Shown here piece after piece: positions 1 through 9,776 of a DNA stretch of 64,000 nucleotides. The position numbers were made by a program, and so were the translations under genes. Within the stretch, counting starts at the first letter, position 1, and each line of letters begins with the position of its first letter. The DNA comes from Chersky-840 sp963848335 (lineage in GTDB: Bacteria > Actinomycetota > Acidimicrobiia > Acidimicrobiales > UBA8190): positions 372,001-436,000 of the forward strand of contig CAWKDD010000003.1 of assembly GCA_963848335.1 (NCBI GenBank). The letters run 5' to 3'. Below the pieces are notes generated by a model. That model saw only the letters and a list, made by a program, of their open reading frames with translations, was not told the DNA's origin and made no database searches.

Positions 1-704
1 GGGTCTCCGGGAGCGGGTCCGGCCACGGCGTCGAGCACCGCCGCGGTGTCGCGCACGGTCCGGGTCACCGCCAGCTCGCACACCAGGCCACCCATGACGT
101 CGCCCCATTCGGGCCCCAGGGGCACGCGTGCCCGCGACGGCTTGAGTCCCACCAGGCCGCACTCGCTGGCGGGGATGCGGATGGACCCTCCCCCGTCGTT
201 GGCGTGACCGAGGGGCACCATGCCCGACGCCACGGCCGCGGCCGAGCCCCCGCTCGAGCCGCCGGTGGAGCGGGCCGTGTCCCAGGGGTTGCGGCTCGCT
301 CCGTATGCGGCCGGCTCGGTGGTGGGGAGGATGCCGAGCTCCGGGGTGTTGGTCCGTCCCACCACCACCAACCCCGCAGCGCGAAATCGTCGGGCCAGCT
401 CCTGGTCGCGGCGGGCCACGAAGCGAGCCGACTTGAGGGCGTGGATGCCCTCGTGGATCTCCTCGCCGGCCATCGTGCACAGGAGGTCCTTGAGCACGAT
501 GGGCACACCACGCAGAGGCCCGTCGGGAAGCTCCCCGGCCGATTCGCGTCGTGCCTCGTCGAAACGGGTGCGGATGACCGCGTTGAGCTCGGGGTTGAGC
601 TTCTCGATGCGGCCGATGGCGTCGTCGACGAGCTCGGCCGCAGAGGCGGTGCCGTCCCGGACCAGCTCCGCCAGAGCACAGGCATCGAGGAAAGGTCGGG
701 GCAT
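1..704 (-). CDS. Amidase, amidase-signature family (C-terminus cut by window edge)
   Basis: This is the N-terminal 234 residues of an amidase-signature hydrolase that cleaves a C-N amide bond in the cytoplasm; the rest lies beyond base 1. The Ser-cisSer-Lys triad is visible: Lys72 in GVPIVLKDL, the cis-Ser around 151-152 in STGGSSGGSAA, and the nucleophile Ser175 in NDGGGSIRIP. The ATG at 704 is chosen because the family N-terminus (helical, then the GVPIVLKD strand) begins right after it. It is divergent from the dioxygenase gene at 869. The substrate cannot be read from the sequence; GatA is unlikely because no gatC or gatB lies nearby. A second, unrelated member of the family lies at 25.7 kb. 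Confidence 0.9.
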   Translation of the reverse strand, partial: MPRPFLDACALAELVRDGTASAAELVDDAIGRIEKLNPELNAVIRTRFDEARRESAGELPDGPLRGVPIVLKDLLCTMAGEEIHEGIHALKSARFVARRDQELARRFRAAGLVVVGRTNTPELGILPTTEPAAYGASRNPWDTARSTGGSSGGSAAAVASGMVPLGHANDGGGSIRIPASECGLVGLKPSRARVPLGPEWGDVMGGLVCELAVTRTVRDTAAVLDAVAGPAPGD

Positions 705-868
705 GGCGCCAACCTATCGGGGGGCGCGCCGGGCCGCCGGGACGGTCCCGGGACGACGACGGGGCCGGGGGGCCGAGCCCGTCCGCACATGTCGACGAAA
801 GGACGCACATCGGTGGACGTAGGGTGAGACCGTGCCCCATGACGGTGTCGACCCGGTGACCCGCGAGC

Positions 869-1714
869 GTGATGCCGGCCGCGTTCTTCGGGCATGGAAG
901 TCCCATGAACGCGCTCGAGCACAACCGCTACACCGAGACGTGGCGCGCCTTCGGCGAGCGCATCCCGCGGCCCCGGGCGATCCTCGTCGTGTCGGCGCAC
1001 TGGTACATCAACGCCTCGGCGGTCACGGCCATGGCCCGGCCCCGCACCATCCACGATTTCTACGGGTTCCCCGACGAGCTCTTCGCCGTGAGGTACCCCG
1101 CCTCGGGCGACCCCGCGCTGGCGCAACAGGTCGTCGAGCTCGCTCACCCGCTGTGGGTGGGTCTCGACCACGACAGCTGGGGCATCGATCACGGCACGTG
1201 GTCGGTGCTGGTGCACGCCTTCCCCGACGCCGAGGTGCCCGTCGTGCAGCTGGCCATCAACGCGTCGAAGCCCTTGGCGTACCACTTCGAGCTCGGTGCC
1301 CGTCTGGCTCCGCTGCGCGAGGACGGCGTCCTCGTGGTCGGCAGCGGCAACGTGGTCCACAATCTGGGGCTCATGGACCCGCGACAGCCGGACTCGGGAA
1401 ACGACTGGGCGCGGCGCTTCGACGAGTCGGCACGGGACGCCATGGTGGGCGCGCCGGGGACGATCGTCGAAGCGGCCCGACACGAGGACTTCGGACTGGC
1501 GGTTCCCACTCCGGATCACTTCATCCCCCTGCTGTACCTGGCGGGGCTGGCCGACGCCGCCGGCGCCGGTGCCGAGGTCCTGGTCGACGGGTACGCCTAC
1601 GGGTCGCTGTCGATGACCTCCTACACCCTCGGCTTCGGCGCGGCCGTCGCTGACCCCGAGAGGCGCGGCGCACCCCCGCTCCCCGACGTGGCACCGGACT
1701 CCACGAATCTCTGA
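869..1714 (+). CDS. ygiD: 4,5-DOPA dioxygenase extradiol-type (class III ring-cleaving dioxygenase)
   Basis: A 281-residue protein of the LigB/DODA superfamily, non-heme metal enzymes that open catechol rings between carbons 4 and 5. The N-terminal FFGHGSPMNA, the VVSAHWY strand and the late VVGSGNVVHNL motif supply the His metal ligands typical of YgiD/DODA proteins. Length matches the family (about 260-280). The GTG at 869 and the ATG at 872 are consecutive and either could initiate. It stands alone, divergent from the amidase and 52 bases before a damaged permease gene. The physiological substrate of bacterial members is generally unclear, so the name reflects family only. Confidence 0.88.
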   Translation: MMPAAFFGHGSPMNALEHNRYTETWRAFGERIPRPRAILVVSAHWYINASAVTAMARPRTIHDFYGFPDELFAVRYPASGDPALAQQVVELAHPLWVGLDHDSWGIDHGTWSVLVHAFPDAEVPVVQLAINASKPLAYHFELGARLAPLREDGVLVVGSGNVVHNLGLMDPRQPDSGNDWARRFDESARDAMVGAPGTIVEAARHEDFGLAVPTPDHFIPLLYLAGLADAAGAGAEVLVDGYAYGSLSMTSYTLGFGAAVADPERRGAPPLPDVAPDSTNL

Positions 1715-1766
1715 GCCCTCTCCGATCCCGTCACCAGTGCGCGCCCCGACCCGGTAAGGCACGAGC

Positions 1767-2935
1767 GTGGCCAAGATCGCGTTCGCAGGCGGCGGTGCCG
1801 GCGCGTGGACGCTGGCCGGCGCAGGCGTCCTCGGGCTGGTGCTCGCCACCGCCCTGGACGGCGCCGCGGCGGGCTCAGCGGCCTCCCAGGACTGGCCGCC
1901 GTTCGTGCTCGTATCGGGCCTGCTCCTGGTGGGTCTGACGGCCGACGAGAGCGGGCTCTTCGCGGCGACGGGCCGTGCCCTGGCCCGCGTGGCGGACAAC
2001 GGCGCGGTGCTCTACGCGGGGGCCGTGGCGTTGGTGGCCGGCGTCACGAGCCTGTTGAACCTCGACACCTCGGTGGCGTTCCTCACGCCGGTCCTCGTTT
2101 ATGCGGCGCGCAGTCGCGGGGAGGGGGAAGCGCCGTTGCTCTACGGGTGCCTGCTGCTCTCGAACGCGGCCTCGCTGCTGCTCCCGGGCTCCAACCTGAC
2201 CAATCTCATCGTCCTGGGACACCTGCATCTGTCGGGCGCCCGGTTCCTGGGCGAGGTGGCGCCCGCCTGGATCGTGTCGGTCGTGGTGACCGCGGGTCGT
2301 CGTCGGGCTCGCCGAACGCCGCTCGTTGCAGAGCGACGCCGGGGCCGGCGCCCGCCCGCCCACCCGCCGGGCCCCGCCTCGGACCCGGATCGGCGCTGTC
2401 GGTGGTTTCGGTGGCGGCGGTGACCGTCCTCGTCCTCGTCCTGCGCTCGCCGGCGCTGCCCGTCGCCGTCGTCGGGGTGGCGTCCGCCGGGGCCGGGATG
2501 GTGTCGGGCCGGCTGGCGTGGACCAGGGGGCTCGGGATCCTCGGCCTGCCCCTGCTCATCGGGCTCTTCGGTGTGGCCGTCGCCCTCGGGACCCTGGGCC
2601 GGGCCTGGTCGGGACCCGGTGCTGCGCTCGGCCACCTCGACTCGTGGGCCACCGCGGCCGTGGCCGCCGGGGTCAGCGTGGTGGTGAACAACCTCCCCGC
2701 CGCGTCCCTGCTGGCGGCGCGGGTCCCGCACCGGCCCTTCGCGCTCCTGGTCGGGCTCGACATCGGCCCCAACCTGTTCGTGACGGGTTCCTTGGCCTGG
2801 TTCCTGTGGCTGCGGGCGGCGTCGAACGCGGGGGCTTCCCCGTCGATCGCCCGGGCCAGCCGGCTCGGGATGGTGGCGGCGCCGCTGGCCATGGGAGGTG
2901 CCCTGGGCGTCCTGGCGCTGACCGGCACGCACTGA
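1767..2935 (+). pseudogene. ArsB/SLC13-like membrane permease, disrupted by two frameshifts
   Basis: The first ~178 codons (GTG at 1767) encode hydrophobic segments including the ion-transporter-like LLLPGSNLTNLIVLG. The C-terminal half, in another frame from about 2400, carries VVNNLPAASLLAARV and VGLDIGPNLFVTGS, both typical of ArsB-family arsenite/anion permeases. The linker (about 2297-2395) reads well only in the third frame. One extra base near 2296 (run of G) and one near 2395 therefore explain the break, and correcting both gives about 388 residues, close to the family norm. No stop codons accompany the shifts, so sequencing error is as likely as inactivation. Substrate (arsenite or another anion) is not determined. 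Confidence 0.75.
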
Positions 2936-3241
2936 TTCGGGTCGGGCCGACGACAATCCCCAGGTTTTCCGCTTGTACTCCCCAGGCCCGGCGGGCGAAG
3001 GTGGGGGGCGGTGGGGTCGCCTGGTCACCAGGCGAATGCGTTTGAGCACCCCACCGGCAGGGCTGGGTAAGGCGAACAAGTGGCGGGGTGTGCGACCCGG
3101 GATCCGTCCGGGGTCGCCGCGTCGGCTGGCGTCGCCGGTTTCCGGCTCGGTGGGTTGCCGCTCCGTGTGGCCTTCGGCCCCCCCGGGGTCGCACTGGCGG
3201 CAGCCCCCGTCGGCCTGCGGGCCCGTCTGGAGGATGAACGC
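2936..3241. other. Intergenic region with no recognised gene
   Basis: About 306 bases between the permease stop and the VOC gene. An open frame continues upstream of the VOC start from 3080, but its translation is Gly/Ala/Arg-rich with no family resemblance. I recognise no tRNA, riboswitch or terminator in it. Confidence 0.4.
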
Positions 3242-3614
3242 GTGCTCGACCATCTGTCCATCCAGTGCTCCGACGTGCCGTCGAGCGCCACTTTCTACGA
3301 CGCCGCATTGGGCGCCCTGGGGGCCGGACGCGTCATGGACTTCGGAACGGTGATCGGCTACGGGGTGGCGGGCAAGCCCTCGTTCTGGCTGGGCCCGCTC
3401 GCCGCCGACGTCCCCAACCGCGAGGTCCACGTGGCCTTTCGGGCCGTAGACCGCGCTCGGCGTGCGGGCCTTCTTCGAGGCGGCGCGCCGGGCCGGCGCC
3501 GAGGTGCTCCACGAGCCCCGGGTGTGGCCCGAGTACCACCCGGACTACTACGGCGCCTTCGTGCGCGACCCCGACGGGAACAACGTCGAAGCCGTCTGCC
3601 ACACCCCGGAGTAG
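3242..3614 (+). pseudogene. VOC (glyoxalase/dioxygenase-like) protein, one frameshift
   Basis: From the GTG at 3242 the protein begins LDHLSIQCSDVPSSATFYDA, the usual first beta-alpha unit of the vicinal-oxygen-chelate fold. The reading frame breaks near 3458. The remainder, from 3462, reads VRAFFEAARRAGAEVLHEP and ends GAFVRDPDGNNVEAVCHTPE, the canonical VOC C-terminus with the metal-ligand Glu. A single extra base around GCTCGGCGTG restores one protein of about 123 residues, the normal family length. Such proteins include glyoxalase I, fosfomycin/bleomycin resistance and many unassigned lyases; no specific function is implied. Sequencing error is a plausible cause of the break. Confidence 0.75.
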
Positions 3615-3669
3615 CCCCGGGGGCGCTTCGCCGGCATCGGGTCGACCCGGGTCGGGGTACCGTGAGCAC

Positions 3670-6600
3670 GTGGACCTGTGTCCAGCGTGTGACGCCCCCA
3701 ACCCCGCCGGGTACCGGTTCTGCGGGCGCTGCGGGGCCGAGCTCCCCGTCGACGGGTGCCCGTCGTGCGGGGCGCCGGTCACCGACGGGCAGCGCTTCTG
3801 CGGGCGCTGCGGAGCGGGCCTGAACGGGACGGCGGCGCGTCCCGAGCGCAGCGCGGTGGAAGAGCGCAAGCTGGCCACGGTGCTCTTCGCCGACGTCGTG
3901 GGCTTCACGTCCCTCGCCGAGCGGACCGACCCCGAGGTCGTGGCCCGGCTGGTCGACACCGCCTTCCGCGAGCTCGGCGACATCGTGACCCAGCACGGCG
4001 GCACCGTCGACAAGTACATGGGCGACTCGGTGATGGCGGTGTTCGGGGTCCCGCTCGCCCACGACGACGACGCCGAGCGGGCGGTGGCGGCCGCCATGGC
4101 CATGCGGCACCTCGGGGGGGACCTCGTCTTCTCCATCGGCGTGAACTCGGGCGAGGTCATGGCGAAGGCGGTGGGGGCCGGTGGAGGTGTCACCGTCATC
4201 GGCGACACGGTCAACGTGGCGGCCCGCCTCGAGAAGGCGGCGGGCCCCGGCGAGGTGCTGTGCGGTCGTCTCACGACGGAGCTGGCGGGCGGGCGCATCG
4301 AATTCCGGGCGCGCCAGCCCGTCCTGCTCAAGGGCAAGCAGGAGCCGGTCGAGGTGTGGGAGGCGGTGTCGCTCCAGCCCCTCGACATGCAGGCCGTGGC
4401 GCCGTCACCGCCGCTCGTGGGCCGCGACGACGAGCTGGCCTTCCTCGAGGCCCAGTGGCGCCGTGTCGCTCGCGACCGCGAGCCCCAGGTCGTGGTGGTG
4501 TGCGGCGACGCCGGTTCGGGCAAGAGCAGGCTGACAGCCGAGCTCGCCTCGCTGGCCGAGAAGAGCGGCACCGTGGTGCGGTCGACCTACCCCGCCTACG
4601 GGCCCCTGGGCGGGTCGCGGGTGGCGGCGGATGTGATCGGCCAACTGGGTCCCGTGGCCGACTCGGAGGTGACCGCCCGGGTGAGGTCGCTGGCGGGCAC
4701 GATGGACCGCTCCCTGCAGTCGATCGACCCCGCCGCCATGCACCAGGAACAACTGTGGGCGCTCGGCCGGCTCCTCCAGGAGAAGGGCAGCGACCGGCCG
4801 CTTCTCATCCTGATCGACGACATGCACCGCAGCGGCGACCAGATGTTGAAGGTGCTCGGCGAGCTTTCGGGCCGGCTCAACAACGTTCCCCTGCTCACGG
4901 TGCTGGCGGGCCGCACCGAGCCCGGCGAGTGGCTCAACTCGTTTCCCGCCGCCACCACCATCCGCCTGGGCCCGCTCAGCCACGCCGACGCGGTGGCGCT
5001 GGCGGGAGGGTTCGTGTGCGACAAGCCGCTGGCCCCCGAAGCCGCCGACTTCCTCGTCGAGCGGGCCGGCGGGAACCCCCTCTACCTGCGCGAGCTGGTA
5101 TCGATGGCCCGGGCCCAGGGCCTTCTGGTCGACGACGGCGACCGCTACCGTCTCCCGGCCCACGGAGCAATCCCCGCCACGTTGCAGGCCCTGCTGGCGG
5201 CCCGGCTCGACGCGCTCGTGCCCGAGCAGAAGCTGGCCCTGCAGCACGCCGCGGTCATGGGCGGGGCGACGGTCGAGCACCTCGCCGCCCTGGGCCTGCC
5301 CGACACGTCGGGCGCGCTGCAGTCCCTGGTCGAGAACGGGCTCATGCGGCACGCCGAGGGCGGCCGCTACGACACGGTGGACTCGCTGCTGCGCGAGGTC
5401 GCCTACGAGACGTTGCCCCGCCACATCCGCGGCGAGCTCCACCGCCGCGCCGCGTCGATCGTGGAAGAGCCCGAAGAGCGCGCCCGGCATCTCGAGCGTG
5501 CCGCGCGCTACCTCGCCGACGACACGTCGGTGGCCGACGAAGCGGCCGAGGCTCTGGCGCGCGTGGGCCAGGACCTCTTCGTGGCGGCGCGCCACATCGA
5601 TGCGCTGCGGATGCTCGAGCGGGCCGTGGCCCTCGGATGCCGGCGGTCCTCGGCGTTGTTGGACCTGGCCAAGGTGCAAGCCCTGTGCGGCCGGGAACAC
5701 GAGGCCCTGGCCACGCTGGCCATGGTCGAGGACGACCCCGACGACCCCACGGTCTCGGTGGAGCGGGACCACACCGCGGCCAACGCCCAGGTGTTCACCG
5801 ACCCTGCCTCGGCGCTGGCGCAGCTCGAGGCGGTCACGGCGCGCTGGCACACGCTGGGGAAGACCGACAAAGAGGCCTGGGGCCACGCCAACATGGGCGT
5901 GTCGTACTTCAACTTGAGCCGGATGGAGGAGGCGTCCCGGGAGCTCGTGGTGGCGCTGGAGCTGTTCGAGCACGCCGGGGATCGAACCGGAGAGGTGGCG
6001 GCGTCCTCGTTCCTGTGCCTGGCCCGGCCCACGGACCGGCGCGTGCCCGAATGGCTCGCCCAGGCACTGGAGTTCGCCGACGAAGCCGGGGACCGGTCGC
6101 GCCAGATGGGCACGCTCACCACCTTGGCGTGGCACCACTTCATCCGTTCGATGTGGGGCAACGGGCGCGACACGGCCGAGGCCGAGGGCTTCGCCCGCCG
6201 CTTGGCGGAGCAAGGCGAGGAGCTCGGCGCACTCGACATGGCCGTCCACGGGCGGAGCCTGCTGGCCGTCATGGCGCGTTTCTCCGGGCGCTTCGAGGAG
6301 GCCGCCCACCACGCCGCGGTGTTGCAACGCCTCAGCGGCATCCTCGACGCCGACCACTTCCCCTGGCTCGGGTGGGCGGCCGTCTTCTCGGTGAACGTGG
6401 CCCGGGGCGCCGCCGACGCGGCACCCCCGCTCCCGCCCGCCCCCACGCCCGATCCCGTGGTGGGGATGGCGCGCCTGGTCGTGGAGGCCGAGCTCACCCT
6501 GGGAGGGCGCGTCGAGGAGGCGTTGGCGTTCTTCGACACCGCCGATCACCCCGGCCTGGGCCCCTTCGGCGACCTGGCCGGCATTCTCAACGGGCTCGCC

Positions 6601-6888
6601 CTCGTCCTCGTAGGCCGAGGGGCCGAGGCCCTCCTCTGGGTCGATCGGGCCGCGGGGGCGGCTCAGGCCATCGACGCACCCCCCACGGCGGCGGCCGCCG
6701 CCGCGCTGCGAGCCGAGATCACGGGCGAGGCGATCGGTCCGGGACCCGCCCCGGCCTCGGCCACGAGCATCAGCGAAGCGGTGACGCTGAGGTCACGGGC
6801 GGTACGGGGCGACACCGCCGCCCTCGACGCCCTGGAGAAATGCGCGTCGAGGCTCGCCATGCCGGGCCTGCTCCTCGGGCTGCGCTGA
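3670..6888 (+). CDS. Zinc-ribbon / class III adenylyl cyclase / AAA ATPase / TPR regulator
   Basis: 1072 residues from the GTG at 3670, chosen because two zinc ribbons start immediately (C4xxC7...C18xxC21 and C30xxC33...C44xxC47). A class III cyclase catalytic domain follows (about 66-240): metal-binding Asp75 in LFADVVGFTS and Asp119 in DKYMGDSVMAVF, the Lys115 position that favours ATP, and GDTVNVAARLE with the transition-state Asn and Arg. Next is an AAA/STAND-type ATPase with Walker A GDAGSGKSRL (about 280) and Walker B LLILIDDM, then about 500 residues of helical TPR-like repeats. This cyclase-AAA-TPR layout is known in actinobacteria. It probably makes cAMP under control of the ATPase/TPR sensor. 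It stands alone and converges with a small zinc-ribbon gene. Confidence 0.9.
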   Translation: MDLCPACDAPNPAGYRFCGRCGAELPVDGCPSCGAPVTDGQRFCGRCGAGLNGTAARPERSAVEERKLATVLFADVVGFTSLAERTDPEVVARLVDTAFRELGDIVTQHGGTVDKYMGDSVMAVFGVPLAHDDDAERAVAAAMAMRHLGGDLVFSIGVNSGEVMAKAVGAGGGVTVIGDTVNVAARLEKAAGPGEVLCGRLTTELAGGRIEFRARQPVLLKGKQEPVEVWEAVSLQPLDMQAVAPSPPLVGRDDELAFLEAQWRRVARDREPQVVVVCGDAGSGKSRLTAELASLAEKSGTVVRSTYPAYGPLGGSRVAADVIGQLGPVADSEVTARVRSLAGTMDRSLQSIDPAAMHQEQLWALGRLLQEKGSDRPLLILIDDMHRSGDQMLKVLGELSGRLNNVPLLTVLAGRTEPGEWLNSFPAATTIRLGPLSHADAVALAGGFVCDKPLAPEAADFLVERAGGNPLYLRELVSMARAQGLLVDDGDRYRLPAHGAIPATLQALLAARLDALVPEQKLALQHAAVMGGATVEHLAALGLPDTSGALQSLVENGLMRHAEGGRYDTVDSLLREVAYETLPRHIRGELHRRAASIVEEPEERARHLERAARYLADDTSVADEAAEALARVGQDLFVAARHIDALRMLERAVALGCRRSSALLDLAKVQALCGREHEALATLAMVEDDPDDPTVSVERDHTAANAQVFTDPASALAQLEAVTARWHTLGKTDKEAWGHANMGVSYFNLSRMEEASRELVVALELFEHAGDRTGEVAASSFLCLARPTDRRVPEWLAQALEFADEAGDRSRQMGTLTTLAWHHFIRSMWGNGRDTAEAEGFARRLAEQGEELGALDMAVHGRSLLAVMARFSGRFEEAAHHAAVLQRLSGILDADHFPWLGWAAVFSVNVARGAADAAPPLPPAPTPDPVVGMARLVVEAELTLGGRVEEALAFFDTADHPGLGPFGDLAGILNGLALVLVGRGAEALLWVDRAAGAAQAIDAPPTAAAAAALRAEITGEAIGPGPAPASATSISEAVTLRSRAVRGDTAALDALEKCASRLAMPGLLLGLR

Positions 6889-6919
6889 GCGTCCCCGGGC
6901 CCCGGCCCGGAGGTGGCCG

Positions 6920-7141
6920 TCAGCTGGCGGCCGGCTCCTCGTGCCTGAGGAAGGCGTCCATGTCGCTGTGGCGGATCGGGAACGATCCCTGGCACTTCGG
7001 GCACCGGGCGTAGACGTGCTGCTCGGTCACCTCGATGTCCTCGGGTTCGAGGACCACGGTCCTCCAGCACAGTCGGCACTCGTGCGCCCGGGACGCCACC
7101 GTGGCCTTGAACCGACGATCACCCAGACCGGAACCGGTCAT
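6920..7141 (-). CDS. Small zinc-ribbon protein (73 aa), function unknown
   Basis: A 73-residue protein with two CxxC pairs (HECRLC near residue 20 and ARCPKC near residue 46), spaced as in a rubredoxin-like or C2C2 zinc ribbon. The second half, RCPKCQGSFPIRHSDMDAFL, resembles zinc ribbons that recognise nucleic acid or partner proteins, but no named family is recognised. Its stop lies 32 bases from the convergent cyclase stop. It could be a minor regulatory adaptor. The CxxC pattern makes it likely to be a real gene rather than a shadow of another frame. Confidence 0.6.
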   Translation of the reverse strand: MTGSGLGDRRFKATVASRAHECRLCWRTVVLEPEDIEVTEQHVYARCPKCQGSFPIRHSDMDAFLRHEEPAAS

Positions 7142-7357
7142 GAGCCCCCCTCTGTGGACCTGCCAAGGTCCTCAACTACCTCATCTACACCAATGATGCT
7201 CCCCCGCAACGGCGTTGGGCATCGTCAATATTTGGGGATGTGCGGTCCGACGAACCCATGACGCACCCACGTCGGAGAGACAGGGCCGCACCCCGAGGCC
7301 GAGAACCCCGAACAGCGCGAGGATGGGCCGACCAGAGAGGATGGGCGGGCCAGATCA

Positions 7358-7816
7358 GTGGGGAGGGACCCGGTGTGTCCCATTCGCCTGCATAGCCACT
7401 ACGAAAGGACCTGCAGGGCCTGTGGCTACACATGGGTTGTCGCTCGGGTCGAGGCCGAGATGAACCCACCCGCCATCAGTGGCGTCGACGCTTTCGGCGA
7501 GACCGCGGCCTTGGCCCAGTCGGAGGGACGGGCCCAGGCGATGCGCGATGTGGCCGGCGAGCAAGACGCCCGGCTGGAGGCCTACGAAGCGACTCGACGC
7601 TGCCCCGCGTGTGGTGTCGACGATTTCGACGAGCGCCCCATCAAAACGTCAGAAGCCGAGCACCACCACCAAGTCTCGGAGACGACTGACGGGCCTCGGG
7701 TCGGAGCGCTGGCCCCCGACGGAACCGAGTTCTGGAACGGGACAGCGTGGGTGTCTACGACCCTGGAAGACGGCAGCCGGTGGGACGGGACTCACTGGGT
7801 GATCCCCGAAGCCTGA
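7358..7816 (+). CDS. Hypothetical protein with zinc ribbon and Trp/Gly C-terminal motif
   Basis: 152 residues from GTG 7358; a GTG at 7373 is an alternative. An N-terminal TCRACGYTW knuckle and a central RRCPACGVDDF knuckle could bind one zinc between them, separated by an Ala/Glu-rich helix. The C-terminus carries two WNGT/WDGT-type motifs (FWNGTAWVS and RWDGTHWVIP), reminiscent of the short Trp-rich DUF2510-like motif of actinobacterial membrane-associated proteins. No transmembrane segment is present. No function is assigned. It lies convergent with typA, 72 bases away, and is the third zinc-ribbon protein within 4 kb. Confidence 0.6.
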   Translation: MGRDPVCPIRLHSHYERTCRACGYTWVVARVEAEMNPPAISGVDAFGETAALAQSEGRAQAMRDVAGEQDARLEAYEATRRCPACGVDDFDERPIKTSEAEHHHQVSETTDGPRVGALAPDGTEFWNGTAWVSTTLEDGSRWDGTHWVIPEA

Positions 7817-7888
7817 ACGTTCCGGGCGTGTCTGCCCGCGCATTTCCCACCGTCTGGCGCCCTGCGCCGGGAGCCACCGCCCCAGGGC

Positions 7889-9751
7889 TCAACCCGACCG
7901 GCCGGGGGCGGGGCCACCGTCGGCCCCGTCGCGCCGGGACCGGCTGCGCTGGCGCCCCCGGACGGCCTGGTCGAGGACCACCTTGCGCAAGCGGACCGAA
8001 TGGGGCGAGACCTCCACGCATTCGTCCTCGCCGATGAATTCGAGGGCCTGCTCCAACGACAGCTGGAGGTGCGGCGTGAGCCGCTCGAGCTCCTCGGCGG
8101 TCGAAGACCGCACGTTAGTGAGCTTCTTCTCCTTGGCCGGGTTGACGTCCATCTCGTCGACCCGGGAGTTCTCCCCCACCACCATCCCCTCGTAGACCTC
8201 GGTCCCCGGCCCCACGAGCAGGGTGCCGCGCTGCTCGAGCGCCATGAGCGCGTAGGTGGTGGTGACGCCGCGCCGGTCGGCCACCATCGAGCCGTTGCGC
8301 CTGACCCGCAGGTCCCCGTGCCATGGCTCCCACCCGTCGAAGACGTGGTGCAGGATCCCCGTCCCCCGGGTCTCGATCACGAACTCGGTCCGGAAGCCGA
8401 CGAGCCCACGGGCCGGCACCCGGTAGTCCATGCGCACCCACCCGGTGCCGTGGTTCACCATCTCCACCAGACGCCCGAAGCGCAGGGCGAGCAGTTGCGT
8501 GACCACACCCAGGTAGTCGGTGGGCACGTCGACGGCCAGGCGCTCCATGGGCTCGTGCAGCTTGCCGTCGATGACGCGGGTGACGACCTGGGGCTTGCCC
8601 ACGGTGAGCTCGAAGCCTTCGCGCCGCATGGTCTCGACCAGCACGGCCAGCTGGAGCTCGCCCCGGCCCTGGACCTCCCACGCGTCGGGGCGGGCGGTGG
8701 GCAGCACGCGGAGCGACACGTTGCCCACGAGCTCGGCGTCGAGCCTGCTCTTGATGAGCCTGGCGGTCACCTTGGAGCCGTCCGATCCCGCCAGGGGCGA
8801 GGTGTTGATACCGATCGTCATGGCGAGGCTCGGCTCGTCCACCAGGATCGCAGGCAGCGGACGGGGGTCGTCGGCATCGGCGAGGGTCTCCCCGATGGTC
8901 ACCTCCGCGAAACCCGCCACCGCCACGATCTCGCCCGGCCCCGCCTCCTCGGTCTCGACGCGTTCGAGCGCCTTGGACGAGTACAGCTCGGTGATCTTGC
9001 CCCGGTGCACCGACCCGTCGAGACGGCACCAGGCCACGGTGTCGCCGCGTCGCAAGGTGCCGTTGTGCACGCGACAGATGGCCAGGCGCCCCAGGTACGG
9101 GGAGGCGTCGAGATTGGTGACGAGCGCCTGCAGCGGGACCTCGGGGTCGAAGTGCGGGGGCGGCACGCTCTCGACGATGGCGTCGAAGAGCGGGACCAGA
9201 TCGGGGCCGATGGCGTCGGGCGAGGTGCCGGCCCGCCCGGCGCGGGCGTCGGAGTACAGCACCGGGAACCCGACCTGGTCCTCGTCGGCGTCGAGATCCA
9301 GGAACAGCTCCTCGATCTCGTGGACGACCTCCTTCACGCGGGCATCGGCGCGGTCCACCTTGTTCACGACCACCACAACGGGGAGGCGGGCCTCGAGCGT
9401 CTTGCGCAGCACGAAGCGCGTCTGGGGCAGCGGGCCCTCGGACGCGTCGACCAGGAGCAGGACGCCGTCGACCATGGCCAGCGCCCGTTCCACCTCACCG
9501 CCGAAATCGGCGTGCCCCGGCGTGTCCACGATGGTGATCTTCACGGGGCCGTAGGGCACCGCCGTGTGCTTGGCGAGGATGGTGATGCCCTTCTCGCGCT
9601 CGAGGTCCCCCGAGTCGAGGACCCGGTCGGTCAGCTCCTGGTTGGCCCGGAACGCCCCCGTCTGGCGCAGCATGGCGTCGACCAGCGTGGTCTTGCCGTG
9701 ATCCACATGTGCCACGATGGCGACGTTGCGGAGGTCATCACGGACGGACAT
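7889..9751 (-). CDS. typA: Translational GTPase TypA/BipA
   Basis: 620 residues, full length for TypA (about 600-615), with a short basic tail. It binds the ribosome and assists large-subunit assembly and translation under stress. The ATG at 9751 is chosen because MSVRDDLRNVAIVAHVDHGK places the G1 P-loop (AHVDHGKTT, residues 14-22) where TypA has it; the open frame extends further upstream without homology. Later motifs include G2 KGITILAKHTA, G3 DTPGHADFGGEV and G4 VVNKVDR, then EF-G-like domains III and V and the TypA-specific C-terminal domain (VGPGTEVYEGMVVGENSR). It is divergent from the bS18 gene. Confidence 0.96.
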   Translation of the reverse strand: MSVRDDLRNVAIVAHVDHGKTTLVDAMLRQTGAFRANQELTDRVLDSGDLEREKGITILAKHTAVPYGPVKITIVDTPGHADFGGEVERALAMVDGVLLLVDASEGPLPQTRFVLRKTLEARLPVVVVVNKVDRADARVKEVVHEIEELFLDLDADEDQVGFPVLYSDARAGRAGTSPDAIGPDLVPLFDAIVESVPPPHFDPEVPLQALVTNLDASPYLGRLAICRVHNGTLRRGDTVAWCRLDGSVHRGKITELYSSKALERVETEEAGPGEIVAVAGFAEVTIGETLADADDPRPLPAILVDEPSLAMTIGINTSPLAGSDGSKVTARLIKSRLDAELVGNVSLRVLPTARPDAWEVQGRGELQLAVLVETMRREGFELTVGKPQVVTRVIDGKLHEPMERLAVDVPTDYLGVVTQLLALRFGRLVEMVNHGTGWVRMDYRVPARGLVGFRTEFVIETRGTGILHHVFDGWEPWHGDLRVRRNGSMVADRRGVTTTYALMALEQRGTLLVGPGTEVYEGMVVGENSRVDEMDVNPAKEKKLTNVRSSTAEELERLTPHLQLSLEQALEFIGEDECVEVSPHSVRLRKVVLDQAVRGRQRSRSRRDGADGGPAPGRSG

Positions 9752-9776
9752 GGCCCGGCCCAGGCTACCGGCCAGG

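Noticed and set aside
2960..3120. G-rich stretch before the VOC gene considered as a riboswitch or SRP RNA
   Set aside because: None of the conserved core motifs of common riboswitches, SRP RNA or RNase P RNA could be found.
6895..6910. CCGGGCC-CC-GGCCCGG stem between the convergent cyclase and zinc-ribbon genes
   Set aside because: The loop is only two bases and the stem is typical of random G+C-rich DNA; not strong enough to call a terminator.
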